From Desulfobacter hydrogenophilus (GTDB lineage: Bacteria > Desulfobacterota > Desulfobacteria > Desulfobacterales > Desulfobacteraceae), in assembly GCF_004319545.1 (NCBI RefSeq), contig NZ_CP036313.1, positions 3,164,501-3,228,500 on the forward strand: 64,000 nucleotides of DNA. Direction: 5' to 3'. Positions 16,755 to 27,500 of this stretch are shown one piece after another. Every line of letters starts with the position of its first letter. The first letter of the stretch is position 1. The notes under the pieces are model-generated. The model was not told where the DNA came from, searched no databases, and saw only the letters and a program-made list of their open reading frames with translations. The position numbers were made by a program, and so were the translations under genes.

Positions 16755-19268
16755 ATGACTATTAATACCCAAATATTTGATATCAAAGGAATGACCTGCG
16801 CAGCATGTGTAAAAAGAGTAGAAGATGCCATTGCCGATGTGAAGGGGATAAAATCGGCAACAGTTAATTTAGCAACTGAAAGAGTCCGTATAACTTTTTC
16901 AAATAATGAACTGGATCTTTCTGATCTTTTCCACGTGGTTGAAACAGCAGGTTACAAACTTGTGGAAGCCGGTAAAAAAGAGTCTCAAGATAATAAAAAC
17001 ATAGAACTTAAACAGCAATTTTTCAGCCTTGCTGTTTCCATAGGTTTTGCGATTCCATTGGTTCTTATTGCTATGCTTGAGATGATTGGAATTGCTCTTC
17101 CGGACTTCATCAGTCCGATGCACAGTCCGAAAACTTTTGCTGTGAGTCAACTATTGCTTACAATTCCCATAATTTTCTGCGGTCTCCATTTTTATGTTAA
17201 GGGGTTTCCTGCGCTTTTCAGGGGACATCCCAATATGGATTCTCTGATCGCCATAGGTACAACCTCAGCTATCGTTTACAGTGCTTTTAATACTGTCTTG
17301 ATACTGACAGGCAGGACCGATCTTGTGATGAACCTGTATTATGAAACTGCCGGGGTGATCATCGCATTAATCAAGGTTGGAAAATATATGGAGGCTGTCA
17401 GCAAAGGTAAAACATCAGGCGCAATAAAAAAACTGATGGGATTGCAGCCTAAAACAGCTATCCTTGTGAAAGGGGGTAAGGAATCCATTGTCCCGATTGA
17501 GCAAGTTGTTTCAGGTGATGTGCTCCTGGCAAAGCCTGGAGAAAAAATAGCTGTGGACGGCACTGTCCTTGAGGGACGCACATCGGTCGATGAATCCATG
17601 TTGACAGGGGAAAGTATCCCGGTTGACAAAACAGCTGGAGATACAGTTACAGGTGCCAGCATGAATCAGACCGGAACTATTCGTTATCGCGCAGATCGAG
17701 TCGGCAAAGAAACAGCGCTTGCCCAAATCATTCAGCTAGTTGAGGAGGCCCAGGGTAGTAAGGCACCTATTGCAAGAATGGCTGATACCATTGCCGGCTA
17801 TTTTGTTCCGATTGTTATGGGTATCGCCCTGATTTCCAGTGGTGCCTGGTTTATCGGTGGTGCAGAAATAACCTTTGCATTGAAAATTTTTATTGCAGTA
17901 CTCGTGATTGCCTGCCCCTGCGCTCTGGGACTTGCGACGCCGACGGCAATTATGGTCGGTACAGGACGGGGGGCTTCTCTGGGTATTTTGATCAAGGGTG
18001 GTCAACCTTTGGAAATCGCCAGCCGGGTTAAAACCATTGTGTTTGATAAAACCGGCACCATCACAGAGGGTAAACCAAAGGTGACCGATGTTATCGCATT
18101 TAACGGTTTTGGAAAAAATGAAGTTTTACAGTTTTCAGCATCAGCAGAAAAAGGATCTGAACATTCGTTAGGTACCGCCATTGTAAAAGAATATGAAAAG
18201 CTGGATATGCCCTTTCATCAGCTGAACGATTTTACCGCAGTGGCAGGAAGGGGTATTCGGGCAAAAGTAAATGATAGAAACCTGATGCTTGGTAATATTG
18301 AATTCATGACTGAAAACAATATTTCTGTAAACGATATCCCGCAAGTCGACATCTTATCTATGGACGGTAAAACAGTTATGTATTTGGCATTTGATGAAAA
18401 ATTAGCCGGTATCATTGCGGTTGCAGATATCGTAAAATCCGATTCAGCGGATGCCATTGCAAAACTTCATAAGATGGGCATTAAAACTGTAATGCTGACT
18501 GGCGACAATAAACTAACGGCTGCTGCCATAGCAAAACAGGTGAAAATAGATGAAGTCGTATCCCAGGTTATGCCTGGCGAAAAAGCGGAGCAAGTTAAAC
18601 AACTTCAAGCTGATGGCTCGTTTGTGGCTATGGTTGGAGATGGTATAAACGACGCCCCTGCATTGGCTCAATCAGATATTGGATTCGCAATTGGATCCGG
18701 AACCGATGTGGCTATGGAATCCGCAGGTATTGTTTTAATGCGCAATAGCCTGAGTGGTGTTGTGACAGCAATAGAACTGAGTCGGGCTACCTTACGAAAT
18801 ATAAAACAGAATTTGTTTTGGGCATTTGCCTACAATACTGCGGGGATTCCCTTGGCAGCAGGCGTTTTCTATTTATTTGGAGGACCGGTGTTGAACCCGA
18901 TGTTTGCTGCCGCAGCCATGGCAATGAGTTCTGTATCAGTTGTAACCAATGCGTTGAGATTAAGATATTTTAAATCTGATGAAGGAATACAGTATCCTGA
19001 TCAAAATATAAAATCTGAAAAAAAGGGGACGGAAATGAAAACAAAAATCAACATTGATGGTATGAGCTGTATGCATTGTGTAAAAAACGTAACAGAAAAA
19101 CTTAATGGTGTTGAGGGCATTTTTTCAACAACGGTTAATCTTGAAGAAAAGCATGCGATTGTGGACTCAAATTCTCCCTTGGACGAGGCGCTTGTCACCC
19201 AGGTGATAACTGATGCGGGTTACAAAGTCATGGGAATTGAAGCACAACCGTCTGATTCTAATTCTTAA
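16755..19268 (+). CDS. copA: Cu(I)-exporting P1B-type ATPase CopA with extra C-terminal HMA domain
   Basis: An 837-residue copper-export ATPase of the inner membrane. In order: N-terminal heavy-metal domain with C15-x-x-C18 (GMTCAAC); membrane helices; actuator TGES motif; the P1B-1 metal site C387-P-C389; phosphorylated D431 in DKTGT; TGD; GDGIND hinge; last helices with MSS; then a linker and a second heavy-metal domain with C772-x-x-C775 (GMSCMHC). N-terminal domains are usual, but a C-terminal one is rare and resembles a free CopZ chaperone. The 3' end overlaps topA by 4 bases tail-to-tail. Start is the ATG at 16755 after AAAAGGGGG. Confidence 0.95.
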   Translation: MTINTQIFDIKGMTCAACVKRVEDAIADVKGIKSATVNLATERVRITFSNNELDLSDLFHVVETAGYKLVEAGKKESQDNKNIELKQQFFSLAVSIGFAIPLVLIAMLEMIGIALPDFISPMHSPKTFAVSQLLLTIPIIFCGLHFYVKGFPALFRGHPNMDSLIAIGTTSAIVYSAFNTVLILTGRTDLVMNLYYETAGVIIALIKVGKYMEAVSKGKTSGAIKKLMGLQPKTAILVKGGKESIVPIEQVVSGDVLLAKPGEKIAVDGTVLEGRTSVDESMLTGESIPVDKTAGDTVTGASMNQTGTIRYRADRVGKETALAQIIQLVEEAQGSKAPIARMADTIAGYFVPIVMGIALISSGAWFIGGAEITFALKIFIAVLVIACPCALGLATPTAIMVGTGRGASLGILIKGGQPLEIASRVKTIVFDKTGTITEGKPKVTDVIAFNGFGKNEVLQFSASAEKGSEHSLGTAIVKEYEKLDMPFHQLNDFTAVAGRGIRAKVNDRNLMLGNIEFMTENNISVNDIPQVDILSMDGKTVMYLAFDEKLAGIIAVADIVKSDSADAIAKLHKMGIKTVMLTGDNKLTAAAIAKQVKIDEVVSQVMPGEKAEQVKQLQADGSFVAMVGDGINDAPALAQSDIGFAIGSGTDVAMESAGIVLMRNSLSGVVTAIELSRATLRNIKQNLFWAFAYNTAGIPLAAGVFYLFGGPVLNPMFAAAAMAMSSVSVVTNALRLRYFKSDEGIQYPDQNIKSEKKGTEMKTKINIDGMSCMHCVKNVTEKLNGVEGIFSTTVNLEEKHAIVDSNSPLDEALVTQVITDAGYKVMGIEAQPSDSNS
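19035..19268 (+). CDS. Possible internally started CopZ-like copper chaperone
   Basis: An in-frame ATG at 19035 lies exactly at the start of the C-terminal heavy-metal domain of copA and is preceded by AAAAGGGGAC, a good ribosome-binding site 6 bases upstream. Translation from here would give a 77-residue protein ([15 protein letters not shown]...) with the size and fold of CopZ. So the gene may make both the pump and a free chaperone, or the fusion may be recent and the site a leftover of the former separate gene. Confidence 0.5.
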   Translation: MKTKINIDGMSCMHCVKNVTEKLNGVEGIFSTTVNLEEKHAIVDSNSPLDEALVTQVITDAGYKVMGIEAQPSDSNS

Positions 19269-21562
19269 ACAGGCTCTTCTTTTTCCGGAATAGGCAAAAC
19301 ACTTTTTTTAAACCCGCATGAACGGTCCGGGCATTTGTGTATTTTACCATCCCGCTTTGTCTCTTTTTCCAGTAGATAGGGGCTGCCGCAATCCGGACAG
19401 CTCTCGTTGACCGGTTTGTCCCAGGTGGCAAAGGTACAATCCGGATATTTGGAACACCCGTAGAATATTTTTCCCCGTTTTGAGTGCTTTTCCACGATTG
19501 TGCCGTCACATCCTTTTTCCGGGCAGGGTACGCCTGTATCTTTACTTGAGTTTTCCTGGGCAACCGATTCCGTGTGTTTGCATTCGGGATATCCGGTACA
19601 GGCGATGAACAATCCAAATCGACCATCTTTTTGTACCATGGGTTTGCCGCATTTAGGACAGTCCTTTACCGGTTCGCTATCCTGGATTTTTTCAACAATT
19701 TCAATATTGCCTTTTTCATCCCTTGTGTAGTTACTGGTAAAGCTGCACTCGGGATATCCCGTACAGGCCAGAAAATGTCCGTTTCTGCCGATTTTGATAT
19801 TAACGGGTTTTCCGCATAAAGGACATTTAATATCGGTTTCAATGCCTACGCCTTTGACGGAAACCATATCGTCCTTGGCGTTATCCAGGGTGGTTTTAAA
19901 ATCGGAATAAAATGCTTTTAACAGGTCAACTTCGTTGAGTTTTCCCTGTTCCACATCATCAAGATTGGTCTCCATCTGGGCCGTGAATGAAATGTCTAAA
20001 AGGTCGGGAAATGCACGGACTAGAAGATCATTGACAATAAAGCCAAGCTCGCTGGGGGTGAAATACCGTTTGATCAGATCCACATATCCTTTATCCTGGA
20101 TCACGGCTATGATGGATGCATAGGTGGATGGCCTGCCGATGCCGTTTTTTTCAAGCTCTTTGACAAGGGATGCTTCGGAAAATCTGGGTGGGGGCTTGGT
20201 AAAATGCTGGTCTGGATTGATTTTACGAGTTGCCAGCTGTTCCTTGGGTTCCACCGGCGGCAGGGACTGTATATCTTTTTCACTGCTTTTTTCCTGGGTT
20301 GCATACAACCGCATGAATCCGTCAAAACGGGTCGTAGATCCGGAAACGGAAAACAGGTATTTTTCTGTTGCCTCAATTAGGATGGATTTCTGGTCGATCA
20401 GGGCCTGATTCATCTGGGAGGCCACAAATCGTTTCCATATCAGATCATAGAGTTTGAACTGGTCGGGTGACAGAAAGGATTTAAGGTTTTCAGGAGTATT
20501 GTAAACCGATGTGGGACGGATGGCTTCATGGGCATCCTGGGCCTTGTTTTTGTTTTTAAAAAATCTGGGCGCATCCAGAGCATATTCGTCTCCATAGGAT
20601 TTGCGGATCAGGCCTAAAGCCTCCTCGGCCGCTTCCGGAGCAATACGGGTGGAATCGGTACGCATGTAAGTGATCAGACCGTCTGGTCCACCGCTGCCAA
20701 TCTCAATGCCTTCATATAGCTGCTGGGCAACAACCATGGTTTTTTTTGCGGAAAAGCGAAGCCGGTTAATGGCATCCTGCTGGAGTTTACTGGTGATAAA
20801 AGGCGGTAACGGATTGCGCTTGATGGTTTTGTTTTTGATTTCCCGAACGATGAAATTGGCCTTTTCAAGGTCTGCCACAATGGCATGGGCCTGTTCCGCA
20901 TTGGTGACCTTGGTTTTTTTGCCGGATATTTTTATCAATGCCGCATTGAAAATCGGCGGATTTGCCGCCTCAAGATCCGCGGTAATCGTCCAGTATTCTT
21001 CCGGCTTAAACACCCGGATTTCCCGCTCCCTGTCACAGATGATTTTAACGGCCACGGACTGAACTCGACCGGCACTGAGTCCTCTTTGGACCTTTTGCCA
21101 TAAAAGCGGTGATATCTGGTAGCCCACTAGCCGGTCCAGTTTTCTTCTGGCCTGTTGGGCGTCATACTTGTCCACATCCGGTTGTGTTGGATGGGAAAGG
21201 GCATCGGCAATACCTTTTTTTGTTAATTCATGGATAAGAACCCGGTGGAATTTGCGATCCTTTTTTTTCAGAATATCCATGATATGAAAGGCAATGGCTT
21301 CCCCTTCACGATCCGGGTCAGGGGCAAGGAATATTTCATCCGTGTCACCGGCAGTTTTTTTCAGATTGGAAATGACCTTGGATTTATCTTTTATATTGAC
21401 ATATTTGGCCTTAAAATTGTCGTCCACATCAATCCCCAGGTTTTTTACCGGAAGGTCGCGGATGTGGCCGGCACTGGCCGCCACATTATAGTCCTTTCCG
21501 ATATATTTTTTCAGGGTTTTGATTTTGGTTGGCGATTCGACAATGATAAGCGGCTTTGCCAA
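19265..21562 (-). CDS. topA: DNA topoisomerase I
   Basis: A 765-residue type IA topoisomerase that relaxes negative supercoils. The N-terminal Toprim domain has the acidic DPDREGE motif near residue 82. The catalytic tyrosine is in [12 protein letters not shown] near residue 297. The C-terminus has four zinc-finger-like CxxC...C...C units (CPLCG, CPKCG, CPEKGC, CPDCG). The start is a TTG at 21562 with GGAGG 7 bases upstream, inside the 3' end of dprA. dprA and topA are 2 bases apart and form one operon. Confidence 0.96.
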   Translation of the reverse strand: MAKPLIIVESPTKIKTLKKYIGKDYNVAASAGHIRDLPVKNLGIDVDDNFKAKYVNIKDKSKVISNLKKTAGDTDEIFLAPDPDREGEAIAFHIMDILKKKDRKFHRVLIHELTKKGIADALSHPTQPDVDKYDAQQARRKLDRLVGYQISPLLWQKVQRGLSAGRVQSVAVKIICDREREIRVFKPEEYWTITADLEAANPPIFNAALIKISGKKTKVTNAEQAHAIVADLEKANFIVREIKNKTIKRNPLPPFITSKLQQDAINRLRFSAKKTMVVAQQLYEGIEIGSGGPDGLITYMRTDSTRIAPEAAEEALGLIRKSYGDEYALDAPRFFKNKNKAQDAHEAIRPTSVYNTPENLKSFLSPDQFKLYDLIWKRFVASQMNQALIDQKSILIEATEKYLFSVSGSTTRFDGFMRLYATQEKSSEKDIQSLPPVEPKEQLATRKINPDQHFTKPPPRFSEASLVKELEKNGIGRPSTYASIIAVIQDKGYVDLIKRYFTPSELGFIVNDLLVRAFPDLLDISFTAQMETNLDDVEQGKLNEVDLLKAFYSDFKTTLDNAKDDMVSVKGVGIETDIKCPLCGKPVNIKIGRNGHFLACTGYPECSFTSNYTRDEKGNIEIVEKIQDSEPVKDCPKCGKPMVQKDGRFGLFIACTGYPECKHTESVAQENSSKDTGVPCPEKGCDGTIVEKHSKRGKIFYGCSKYPDCTFATWDKPVNESCPDCGSPYLLEKETKRDGKIHKCPDRSCGFKKSVLPIPEKEEPV

Positions 21563-21564
21563 TT

Positions 21565-22683
21565 TTATTCCTCCAAGATTGAAAATTTATTGCCTGGATG
21601 ACGAACAATCAGCCCTGATAATTCCAAGTCAAGTAGGGCTGCAGAAACCTGGGCACTCGTCAGACCGCTTGATGCGGTGATATGATCAATATGTTCGGGG
21701 TAAAGATCGAGGTGTTTATATACCATGGTCTGGATTTTGTCCATGGTTGGTTTATTTTTTGTCGGTTCAAATGAGGGTGTTTCATATGCGGCATGAACAA
21801 ACTGGGACAGTTCATCAATGATGTCCATCTCATTTTCTATGAGGTGCGCACCCTGTTTGATCAGATGGTGAGTCCCCCGGCTTTTGGAGGATTTGATGCT
21901 GCCCGGAACGGCAAATACCTCGCGGTTGTATTCACCGGCTAAGCGTGCAGTAATCAGAGACCCGCTTTTCTGGGCGGCTTCCACCACAACCGTACCGCAG
22001 GACAAACCAGCAATGATCCTGTTGCGCCGGGGAAAATTGCCGGGCAACGGAGCCGTGTCCGGAAAAAATTCGGAGATGACGGCCCCCTGTTTTCTGATCC
22101 GGCAGTACAAGGGTCGGTTGTGTCTAGGATAGATATGATCAAGGCCTGATCCAAGAACTGCCAATGTCTGCCCGGTTTTATTTTCAAGTGCGCCTTTGTG
22201 GGCAGCAGTATCAATTCCCAGGGCCATACCGGACACAATGGTAAAACCAAATGCCGTAAGGCGTTGTGCAAGGTAATAGGCAGTATCTATGCCGTACCGG
22301 GTTGCATTTCGTGATCCCACAATGGAGATACAGGGCGCATTAATATCGAATGTACCGTCATAAAATAAAAGGGCGGGGGGATCGGGAATTTCTTTTAGCA
22401 GGGCAGGGTATTCAGGTTCGGTTAACACCACAACCCGGTATCCGGATTCCTGGGCCTGGATAAGGCGTTTTTCGGCACTCGATTCAAATCCTTTGTGTCC
22501 AAGAAGACTTTTTATGGATCTGGAAGATATATCCGGTACAGATAACAGTTGTGTCTTAGATGCCGTTAAAATGGCTTCGGGTGTTTTAAAATGTTGAATC
22601 AGATTTTTGATTACACGGGGGCTTAGACCCGGCAGTTCCGTTAAAAGAAACCAGGGTAAATATGTGTCCGGACAGGGTACCAT
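21565..22683 (-). CDS. dprA: DNA-processing protein DprA (Smf)
   Basis: A 372-residue DprA that loads RecA on incoming single-stranded DNA in transformation. It has an N-terminal helix-hairpin-helix part, a central Rossmann-fold domain with VGSRNATRYG, SGMALGIDTAAH, GSGLDHIYP and the PRRNRIIAGLS loop, and a C-terminal winged-helix region (DHITASSGLTSAQVSAALLDLELSG). The dprA-topA pairing is common in bacteria. It lies just downstream of the TPR lipoprotein gene. Confidence 0.95.
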   Translation of the reverse strand: MVPCPDTYLPWFLLTELPGLSPRVIKNLIQHFKTPEAILTASKTQLLSVPDISSRSIKSLLGHKGFESSAEKRLIQAQESGYRVVVLTEPEYPALLKEIPDPPALLFYDGTFDINAPCISIVGSRNATRYGIDTAYYLAQRLTAFGFTIVSGMALGIDTAAHKGALENKTGQTLAVLGSGLDHIYPRHNRPLYCRIRKQGAVISEFFPDTAPLPGNFPRRNRIIAGLSCGTVVVEAAQKSGSLITARLAGEYNREVFAVPGSIKSSKSRGTHHLIKQGAHLIENEMDIIDELSQFVHAAYETPSFEPTKNKPTMDKIQTMVYKHLDLYPEHIDHITASSGLTSAQVSAALLDLELSGLIVRHPGNKFSILEE

Positions 22684-22691
22684 TTAAATAA

Positions 22692-23417
22692 CTACTGGGT
22701 TTGGGAAAGTTTTTGTTGGGCTTTGTCTGCTGCCGGTGAAAAGGGATAGCGGGTAATGACTTGCTTGAAGTAGTCATTGGCCTGGTTGACATTGTCTAAG
22801 GACATATATGAATAACCTGTTTTAAGCAGTGCGTCCGGGACTTTTTGACCCTTGGGATAGGTCTGGATAAGCGTTTTAAAAATTTTTGCAGCCATTTCAT
22901 AATCACCTGTGGTGTAGCTGCATTCCCCAAGCCAGTAAAGAGCGTTGTCTGCCAGATCATGATCTGGAAATTTTTTAACAAAATCTGAAAAAAGTGCCTG
23001 GGCCATAGGAATATTACGTTCGCGCAGCAACAGGACCCGACCTTTTTTGTAAAGCTTGACAGGATCTAATTTTCCGGGTTTTTCAGGAGATGCCGGTCGA
23101 TCCTGATTGGGAGGGGACGCTGGGTACGCCTGTTTTGGGGGCGGCGATGGTTGAGTTTGTGCCCCGACCTTTTTTTCCAGCAGTGCCAACCGGTTTTCGA
23201 TTCCGGTAATTTTTTCTTCCAGATGGCTGGTGCGGATATCCTGGCCAAGTGATGTATCTATCGGCACTGATGTGGCGTCAGGCACAGTCACATTGGTGGT
23301 CTGTGCCTGATCGGCAGTCGTCAGTTTATAAGTTTTCAGCGACCCGCAGGAGACGGTCAAAAATGGAATAAGAAAAAGCAGCGCAATCCTTGAAATAGGT
23401 TGTCTGGATGCGAGCAT
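22692..23417 (-). CDS. TPR lipoprotein, CpoB/YbgF-like cell-division coordinator
   Basis: A 241-residue envelope protein: signal peptide with lipobox LTVSC (Cys near residue 25), a short coiled coil (HLEEKITGIENRLALLEKKV, about residues 66-85), a Pro-rich linker, and C-terminal tetratricopeptide repeats of YbgF/CpoB type (about 118-241). CpoB normally links Tol-Pal to peptidoglycan synthesis, but no tol or pal gene is adjacent here; it sits between secF and dprA. The lipobox is also unlike classic CpoB, which is a soluble periplasmic protein. Confidence 0.75.
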   Translation of the reverse strand: MLASRQPISRIALLFLIPFLTVSCGSLKTYKLTTADQAQTTNVTVPDATSVPIDTSLGQDIRTSHLEEKITGIENRLALLEKKVGAQTQPSPPPKQAYPASPPNQDRPASPEKPGKLDPVKLYKKGRVLLLRERNIPMAQALFSDFVKKFPDHDLADNALYWLGECSYTTGDYEMAAKIFKTLIQTYPKGQKVPDALLKTGYSYMSLDNVNQANDYFKQVITRYPFSPAADKAQQKLSQTQ

Positions 23418-23428
23418 AATCGTTATCC

Positions 23429-24466
23429 TTACTTTTTTCTATGGGCCATAAAAACAAGGGGAGATGCAATGAAAATGGATGAATAGGTACCCACCACCAC
23501 CCCGATGATCATGGCAAAGGCAAAGTTGTGAATGATTTCTCCGCCGAGCAGGAAAAGTGCCAGCAAGACAACCAATGTGGTCAACGATGTCAATATGGTC
23601 CGTGACAGGGTTTCATTGATACTCCGGTTAAACAGGTCCGCTACCATGGTATGGTCTGAATTCCCCTTGATATTTTCCCGGATTCGGTCAAAAACGATAA
23701 TGGTGTCGTTCAGTGAATAACCGATGATGGTCAAAAGGGCTGCAATGATCTGCAGGGAAAAATCAAGGTTAAGCAGGGAAAATACCCCCACGGTAATAGT
23801 CACATCGTGAATCAGGGCCACAATGGCGCCAATGGCGTACTGAAGTTGCAGATACCAGAATAGCACCAGAGAGACAATTAGGGCGGCTGCAATCAAAACA
23901 GGCATGGACAGGTTGAAGACGGATAAAAAGTAGACCGCCGCCATCAATGCGCCTGCGGTGATTCCGGCAATGGTCCATTTTTGTTCAAAACGACCCGATA
24001 TGTAAATCGTGATAAAGAGCAGGGAATAAAAAATAGCCAGAAGCGCATTCTTTTTTAAATCTTTTCCCACCTGGGGGCCGACCATTTCCACACGCCGGAT
24101 ATCAGGCTCAAGGGATGTGGCTTCTTTTAGTCCTTTTGAAACGGTGTCAGACAGCTGATCGCCCAAGGCGTCGGTGTCACTGGAGGTGCGGATCAGGTAT
24201 TCATTTGCCTCCTGCTCACCAAATCCCTGGACAGATACATCTTTAAGGCCAATCTCGTCCAATCCTTTACGGATGTCGGAAACATCAACCTTCTGGGGGA
24301 ATTTTACCTGTACCAGGGTGCCGCCGGCAAAATCAATGCCGTAATTGGGACCATTATGAATAATCAGGGAGACAATACCTGCCAGAATCAGGATCAGGGA
24401 AAACACAAATCCGATTTTGCGTTTTCCCATAAAATCGATATTGGTACCAGGCTTGATAAACTGCAT
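23429..24466 (-). CDS. secF: Protein translocase subunit SecF
   Basis: A 345-residue RND-type SecF, the partner of SecD that uses the proton gradient to help preprotein release on the periplasmic side. It has an N-terminal helix, the periplasmic region with YGIDFAGGTLVQVKF, and five further helices including SLNDTIIVFDRIREN. It lies 13 bases downstream of secD. Confidence 0.96.
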   Translation of the reverse strand: MQFIKPGTNIDFMGKRKIGFVFSLILILAGIVSLIIHNGPNYGIDFAGGTLVQVKFPQKVDVSDIRKGLDEIGLKDVSVQGFGEQEANEYLIRTSSDTDALGDQLSDTVSKGLKEATSLEPDIRRVEMVGPQVGKDLKKNALLAIFYSLLFITIYISGRFEQKWTIAGITAGALMAAVYFLSVFNLSMPVLIAAALIVSLVLFWYLQLQYAIGAIVALIHDVTITVGVFSLLNLDFSLQIIAALLTIIGYSLNDTIIVFDRIRENIKGNSDHTMVADLFNRSINETLSRTILTSLTTLVVLLALFLLGGEIIHNFAFAMIIGVVVGTYSSIFIASPLVFMAHRKK

Positions 24467-24479
24467 GATGATAAGTTCC

Positions 24480-26060
24480 TTATATGCTCAATGTGTCGGA
24501 TTGTTTGTTTGCAAGAATCATATCGTAGATGCTCTTGGACAGGATCAGGGCAGTAAACAGACTGGCCACGATACCAAGACCCAGGGTTACGGCAAATCCC
24601 TTGATGGGACCTGTGCCGAACTGAAACAGAACAGCGGCTGCGATTAACGTGGTAACATTAGCGTCCATGACGGTCAACGTAGCACGGTCATACCCGGCAT
24701 TCACCGCTGCCCTGGGAGACCGGCCGGCTCGAAGCTCCTCCCGGATTCGTTCAAAGATAATAACATTGGCATCCACTGCCATGCCAATGGTCAGGATGAT
24801 ACCGGCAATACCCGGCAAGGTCAAAGTAGCACCGAAAAAAGCCAGTCCACCACCGATCAGAAAAATATTCACAACCAGGGCAATGTCGGCGATCAGACCT
24901 GCCCCCCTGTAATAAATGACCATGAAAAGAACAACCAGGGCACCGCCTACCAGCATAGACATCAGGCCTGTGCGAACGGAGTCTGCACCCAGGGTGGGGC
25001 CAACGGTTCGTTCCTCAATGATTTTAACCGGCGCCGGCAAAGAACCGGCCCGCAAGGCAATGGCAAGGTCCGTGGCTTCTTCAAGAGTAAAATGCCCAGT
25101 GATTACAGCCTTACCGCCGGAAATGCGGTCCTGGATATTGGGCGCGGAGTATACATTCTTATCCAGTACAATGGCCAGCCGTTTGTTAATATTGGCACCG
25201 GTGATCCGTTCAAAGGTTCTGGCACCTTTACGACTGAATTCAATGCCCACCTGGGGCTGCTGGAACTGGTCAAACTCCACCCGGGCATTGGTTAATTGGC
25301 TGCCGTCAAGCTCCACATGCTTTTTGATCAGAAACGGCGTTCTGGCCTGATTGCCTGTTCCGGCATTTTTTCTCAGCTGGTAAAGAATTTCATCTCCAAC
25401 AGGCGGCTTGCCGCGTAAAGCGGCATTGACATCGCCTTGTTCATCCACAAGCTGGAATGTAAGTTGAGCGGTTTTTCCAATCAGGCCTTTGGCCCGTTCA
25501 GGATCACTGATACCCGGCAGCTGCAGAAGGATTCTGTTGCCGCTCTGGATTCTGATATCCGGTTCACTGACGCCAAATTCATCAATACGGTTTCGAATCG
25601 TTTCCAGGGCCTGTTCCGTAGCCATTTTTTTGATGGAATCCGATTCCTTGTCAGGCAGGCGCAGAGTAAAGGAAATTCCGCCGCTAATATTTTTTACCGA
25701 AGGAATCTCAAGGCCTGCATATTCATCCGACAACAGTTTTTCCACACCTGATTTGTTGTCTGCACCTGATATTTTGGCTATTATTTTATGATCAGAGGCC
25801 TTGTCAATGCCCATATGCTGTATCTTTTCATTTTTTAGATCCAGTTTAAGCTGGCTGATGGTACGGTCAAGCTCGGCGTTAACCGCTTCTTCGCTTTGTA
25901 CCTCAAGGATTAAGTGCATGCCGCCCTGCAGGTCAAGGCCAAGGTTGATTTTTTTATGGGGCCAGGTATTGGTAAACGTGGGAAGCAGGCATACGACTGC
26001 AGCAACAATGACCCCCAGAATCAATACGCGCTTTATGGTAAAAAATTTCAATCTCATCAC
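24480..26060 (-). CDS. secD: Protein translocase subunit SecD
   Basis: A 526-residue SecD with the family motifs LGLDLQGGMHL near residue 40 and GMAVDANVIIFERIREE near residue 445. It forms a complex with SecF and associates with SecYEG and YajC. The reading frame opens with GTG at 26060 directly followed by ATG at 26057; AGGAG sits unusually close, so which codon is used is not certain. yajC is 15 bases upstream. Confidence 0.96.
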   Translation of the reverse strand: MMRLKFFTIKRVLILGVIVAAVVCLLPTFTNTWPHKKINLGLDLQGGMHLILEVQSEEAVNAELDRTISQLKLDLKNEKIQHMGIDKASDHKIIAKISGADNKSGVEKLLSDEYAGLEIPSVKNISGGISFTLRLPDKESDSIKKMATEQALETIRNRIDEFGVSEPDIRIQSGNRILLQLPGISDPERAKGLIGKTAQLTFQLVDEQGDVNAALRGKPPVGDEILYQLRKNAGTGNQARTPFLIKKHVELDGSQLTNARVEFDQFQQPQVGIEFSRKGARTFERITGANINKRLAIVLDKNVYSAPNIQDRISGGKAVITGHFTLEEATDLAIALRAGSLPAPVKIIEERTVGPTLGADSVRTGLMSMLVGGALVVLFMVIYYRGAGLIADIALVVNIFLIGGGLAFFGATLTLPGIAGIILTIGMAVDANVIIFERIREELRAGRSPRAAVNAGYDRATLTVMDANVTTLIAAAVLFQFGTGPIKGFAVTLGLGIVASLFTALILSKSIYDMILANKQSDTLSI

Positions 26061-26075
26061 TCCTGAAGGATTTGG

Positions 26076-26423
26076 TTAATTTTTTTCTTTGGATTTTGTT
26101 TGGGCTTCATTATCGGAGATCAGGCCGCCAATGTTTCCTCTTGAAACCTTAATTTTAACTTTTTCGGCAATTTCAAGACCAATGGTGGTGTCATCTATGG
26201 AGACAATGGTGCCGAAAATACCGCCGGACGTTACAACCCGGTTGCCTTTTTTAAGATTGTCGATCATTGCCTTATGTTCTTTGGCTTTTTTCTGCTGGGG
26301 TCTGATGAGCAGGAAATAAAAAATGGCGAACAGAATAATAATGGGTAAAAAACCGGCTATTCCTCCGCCTTGTCCGGCCTGTCCACCAGTGGCGCCCATG
26401 GCGTATGCATTGCTAATAAACAT
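26076..26423 (-). CDS. yajC: Preprotein translocase subunit YajC
   Basis: A 115-residue YajC: an N-terminal segment, one membrane helix (about residues 24-42, ending LIRPQQKKAKEH), and a cytosolic tail with the conserved GGIFGTIVSIDD core. It is the head of the yajC-secD-secF run. A Gly-rich stretch precedes the helix. No promoter could be named in the 190 bases upstream. Confidence 0.95.
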   Translation of the reverse strand: MFISNAYAMGATGGQAGQGGGIAGFLPIIILFAIFYFLLIRPQQKKAKEHKAMIDNLKKGNRVVTSGGIFGTIVSIDDTTIGLEIAEKVKIKVSRGNIGGLISDNEAQTKSKEKN

Positions 26424-26612
26424 GTTCCTCCTCCTTCTTCAATAGGGTAAGTTTTTTTTAACTTTTTTAGTGTCCGTCCAGAAATAAGACTTTTTGTTCA
26501 AGTTCAAAGCGGATAAAAATTTTAACCACAGGCATATATTGAATATTCCGAGGATAAAAATTTTCATCCAACGCGGAAATTGGGCAAAAAGCTATTTATG
26601 GATGGGCACAGA

Positions 26613-27416
26613 TTAATGTACAGGTATCCAGATATTACTTCCATCAAACCGGAGTCTGTCCACATGATTAATGTCAATTTGTTCAAGCAGGGCAAATATC
26701 TCATCCATATTGTAGATGACCACCTTGCTTAAAGGGTCTATGATGTTTACATCCGCGGTCACCTTTTTTTCTTTTAGATTATAAATAATCACCATGGCTT
26801 CCGAGAATTTTAAAATTTTTCCGATACCCGAACTCATGCCTGAGCTTTCGGGTTCATCAGCGGTTTCCCCTAAGCGAATACCTTTCCGGGTATAATACTC
26901 TTTGAGCATCCTGAAGTGGACGTTCCAAATATTGTCTTTTGGCTGGACCACATAAACCCCGTAGGTGGTTAACGCCCCGGGCTTTTGGGCCCCGGATTCG
27001 TCAAGTTCCTTTTCAAGCACCTTGCCCTTATCGGCAAATGCCTGCTCAATCACCTTTTCCATGGAAACCGTATTACCTCCCACGGTAAAGGTTTCATCGG
27101 ATTTGACAATCAGATCCACACTATTATTGAGACCTAAGTCTTTTTTTCGGGCCGTCATCAGATCCTTCATAATGCTTTCTTTTGCAAGTTCATTATAGTC
27201 AATGGCCGCGGGTTTGCTTATCTGTTTGACCACAGCACCAGGCAAAGAATCTATTTTTGGGGCCCCGGATTTATCCTGGGTGACGTCCGTATTTTGCTCT
27301 TCTGTTCGCATCGTGTTGCCGGGTAGCCTCTCCATGACAATCCAGACCACTATAAGGGCTGCTGCAATTACCACGGCAAGGGCGATGATAGGCATTTTTT
27401 GCTTGTAAGTACTCAA
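26613..27416 (-). CDS. Membrane-anchored hypothetical with LysM-like segment
   Basis: A 267-residue protein I do not recognise as a named family. It has one N-terminal helix (residues about 9-28) and a long periplasmic part. At about residues 150-170 the segment YGVYVVQPKDNIWNVHFRML looks like a LysM opening (VxxGDxxWxI), but the rest is not a clear LysM. It sits between RNase G and yajC, on the same strand. A link to the cell wall or to secretion is only suggested by the LysM-like piece and the neighbours. Confidence 0.55.
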   Translation of the reverse strand: MSTYKQKMPIIALAVVIAAALIVVWIVMERLPGNTMRTEEQNTDVTQDKSGAPKIDSLPGAVVKQISKPAAIDYNELAKESIMKDLMTARKKDLGLNNSVDLIVKSDETFTVGGNTVSMEKVIEQAFADKGKVLEKELDESGAQKPGALTTYGVYVVQPKDNIWNVHFRMLKEYYTRKGIRLGETADEPESSGMSSGIGKILKFSEAMVIIYNLKEKKVTADVNIIDPLSKVVIYNMDEIFALLEQIDINHVDRLRFDGSNIWIPVH

Positions 27417-27500
27417 AGCCTCTCCTTTCTAAACGCACCTAAGGTCGTTTCAGATACAATAAAAAATTAGACATTGTCAAGTAGACCTTACTTACAACTA

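Noticed and set aside
24649..25350. Plus-strand reading frames opposite secD
   Set aside because: They mirror secD codons and have no similarity to known proteins.
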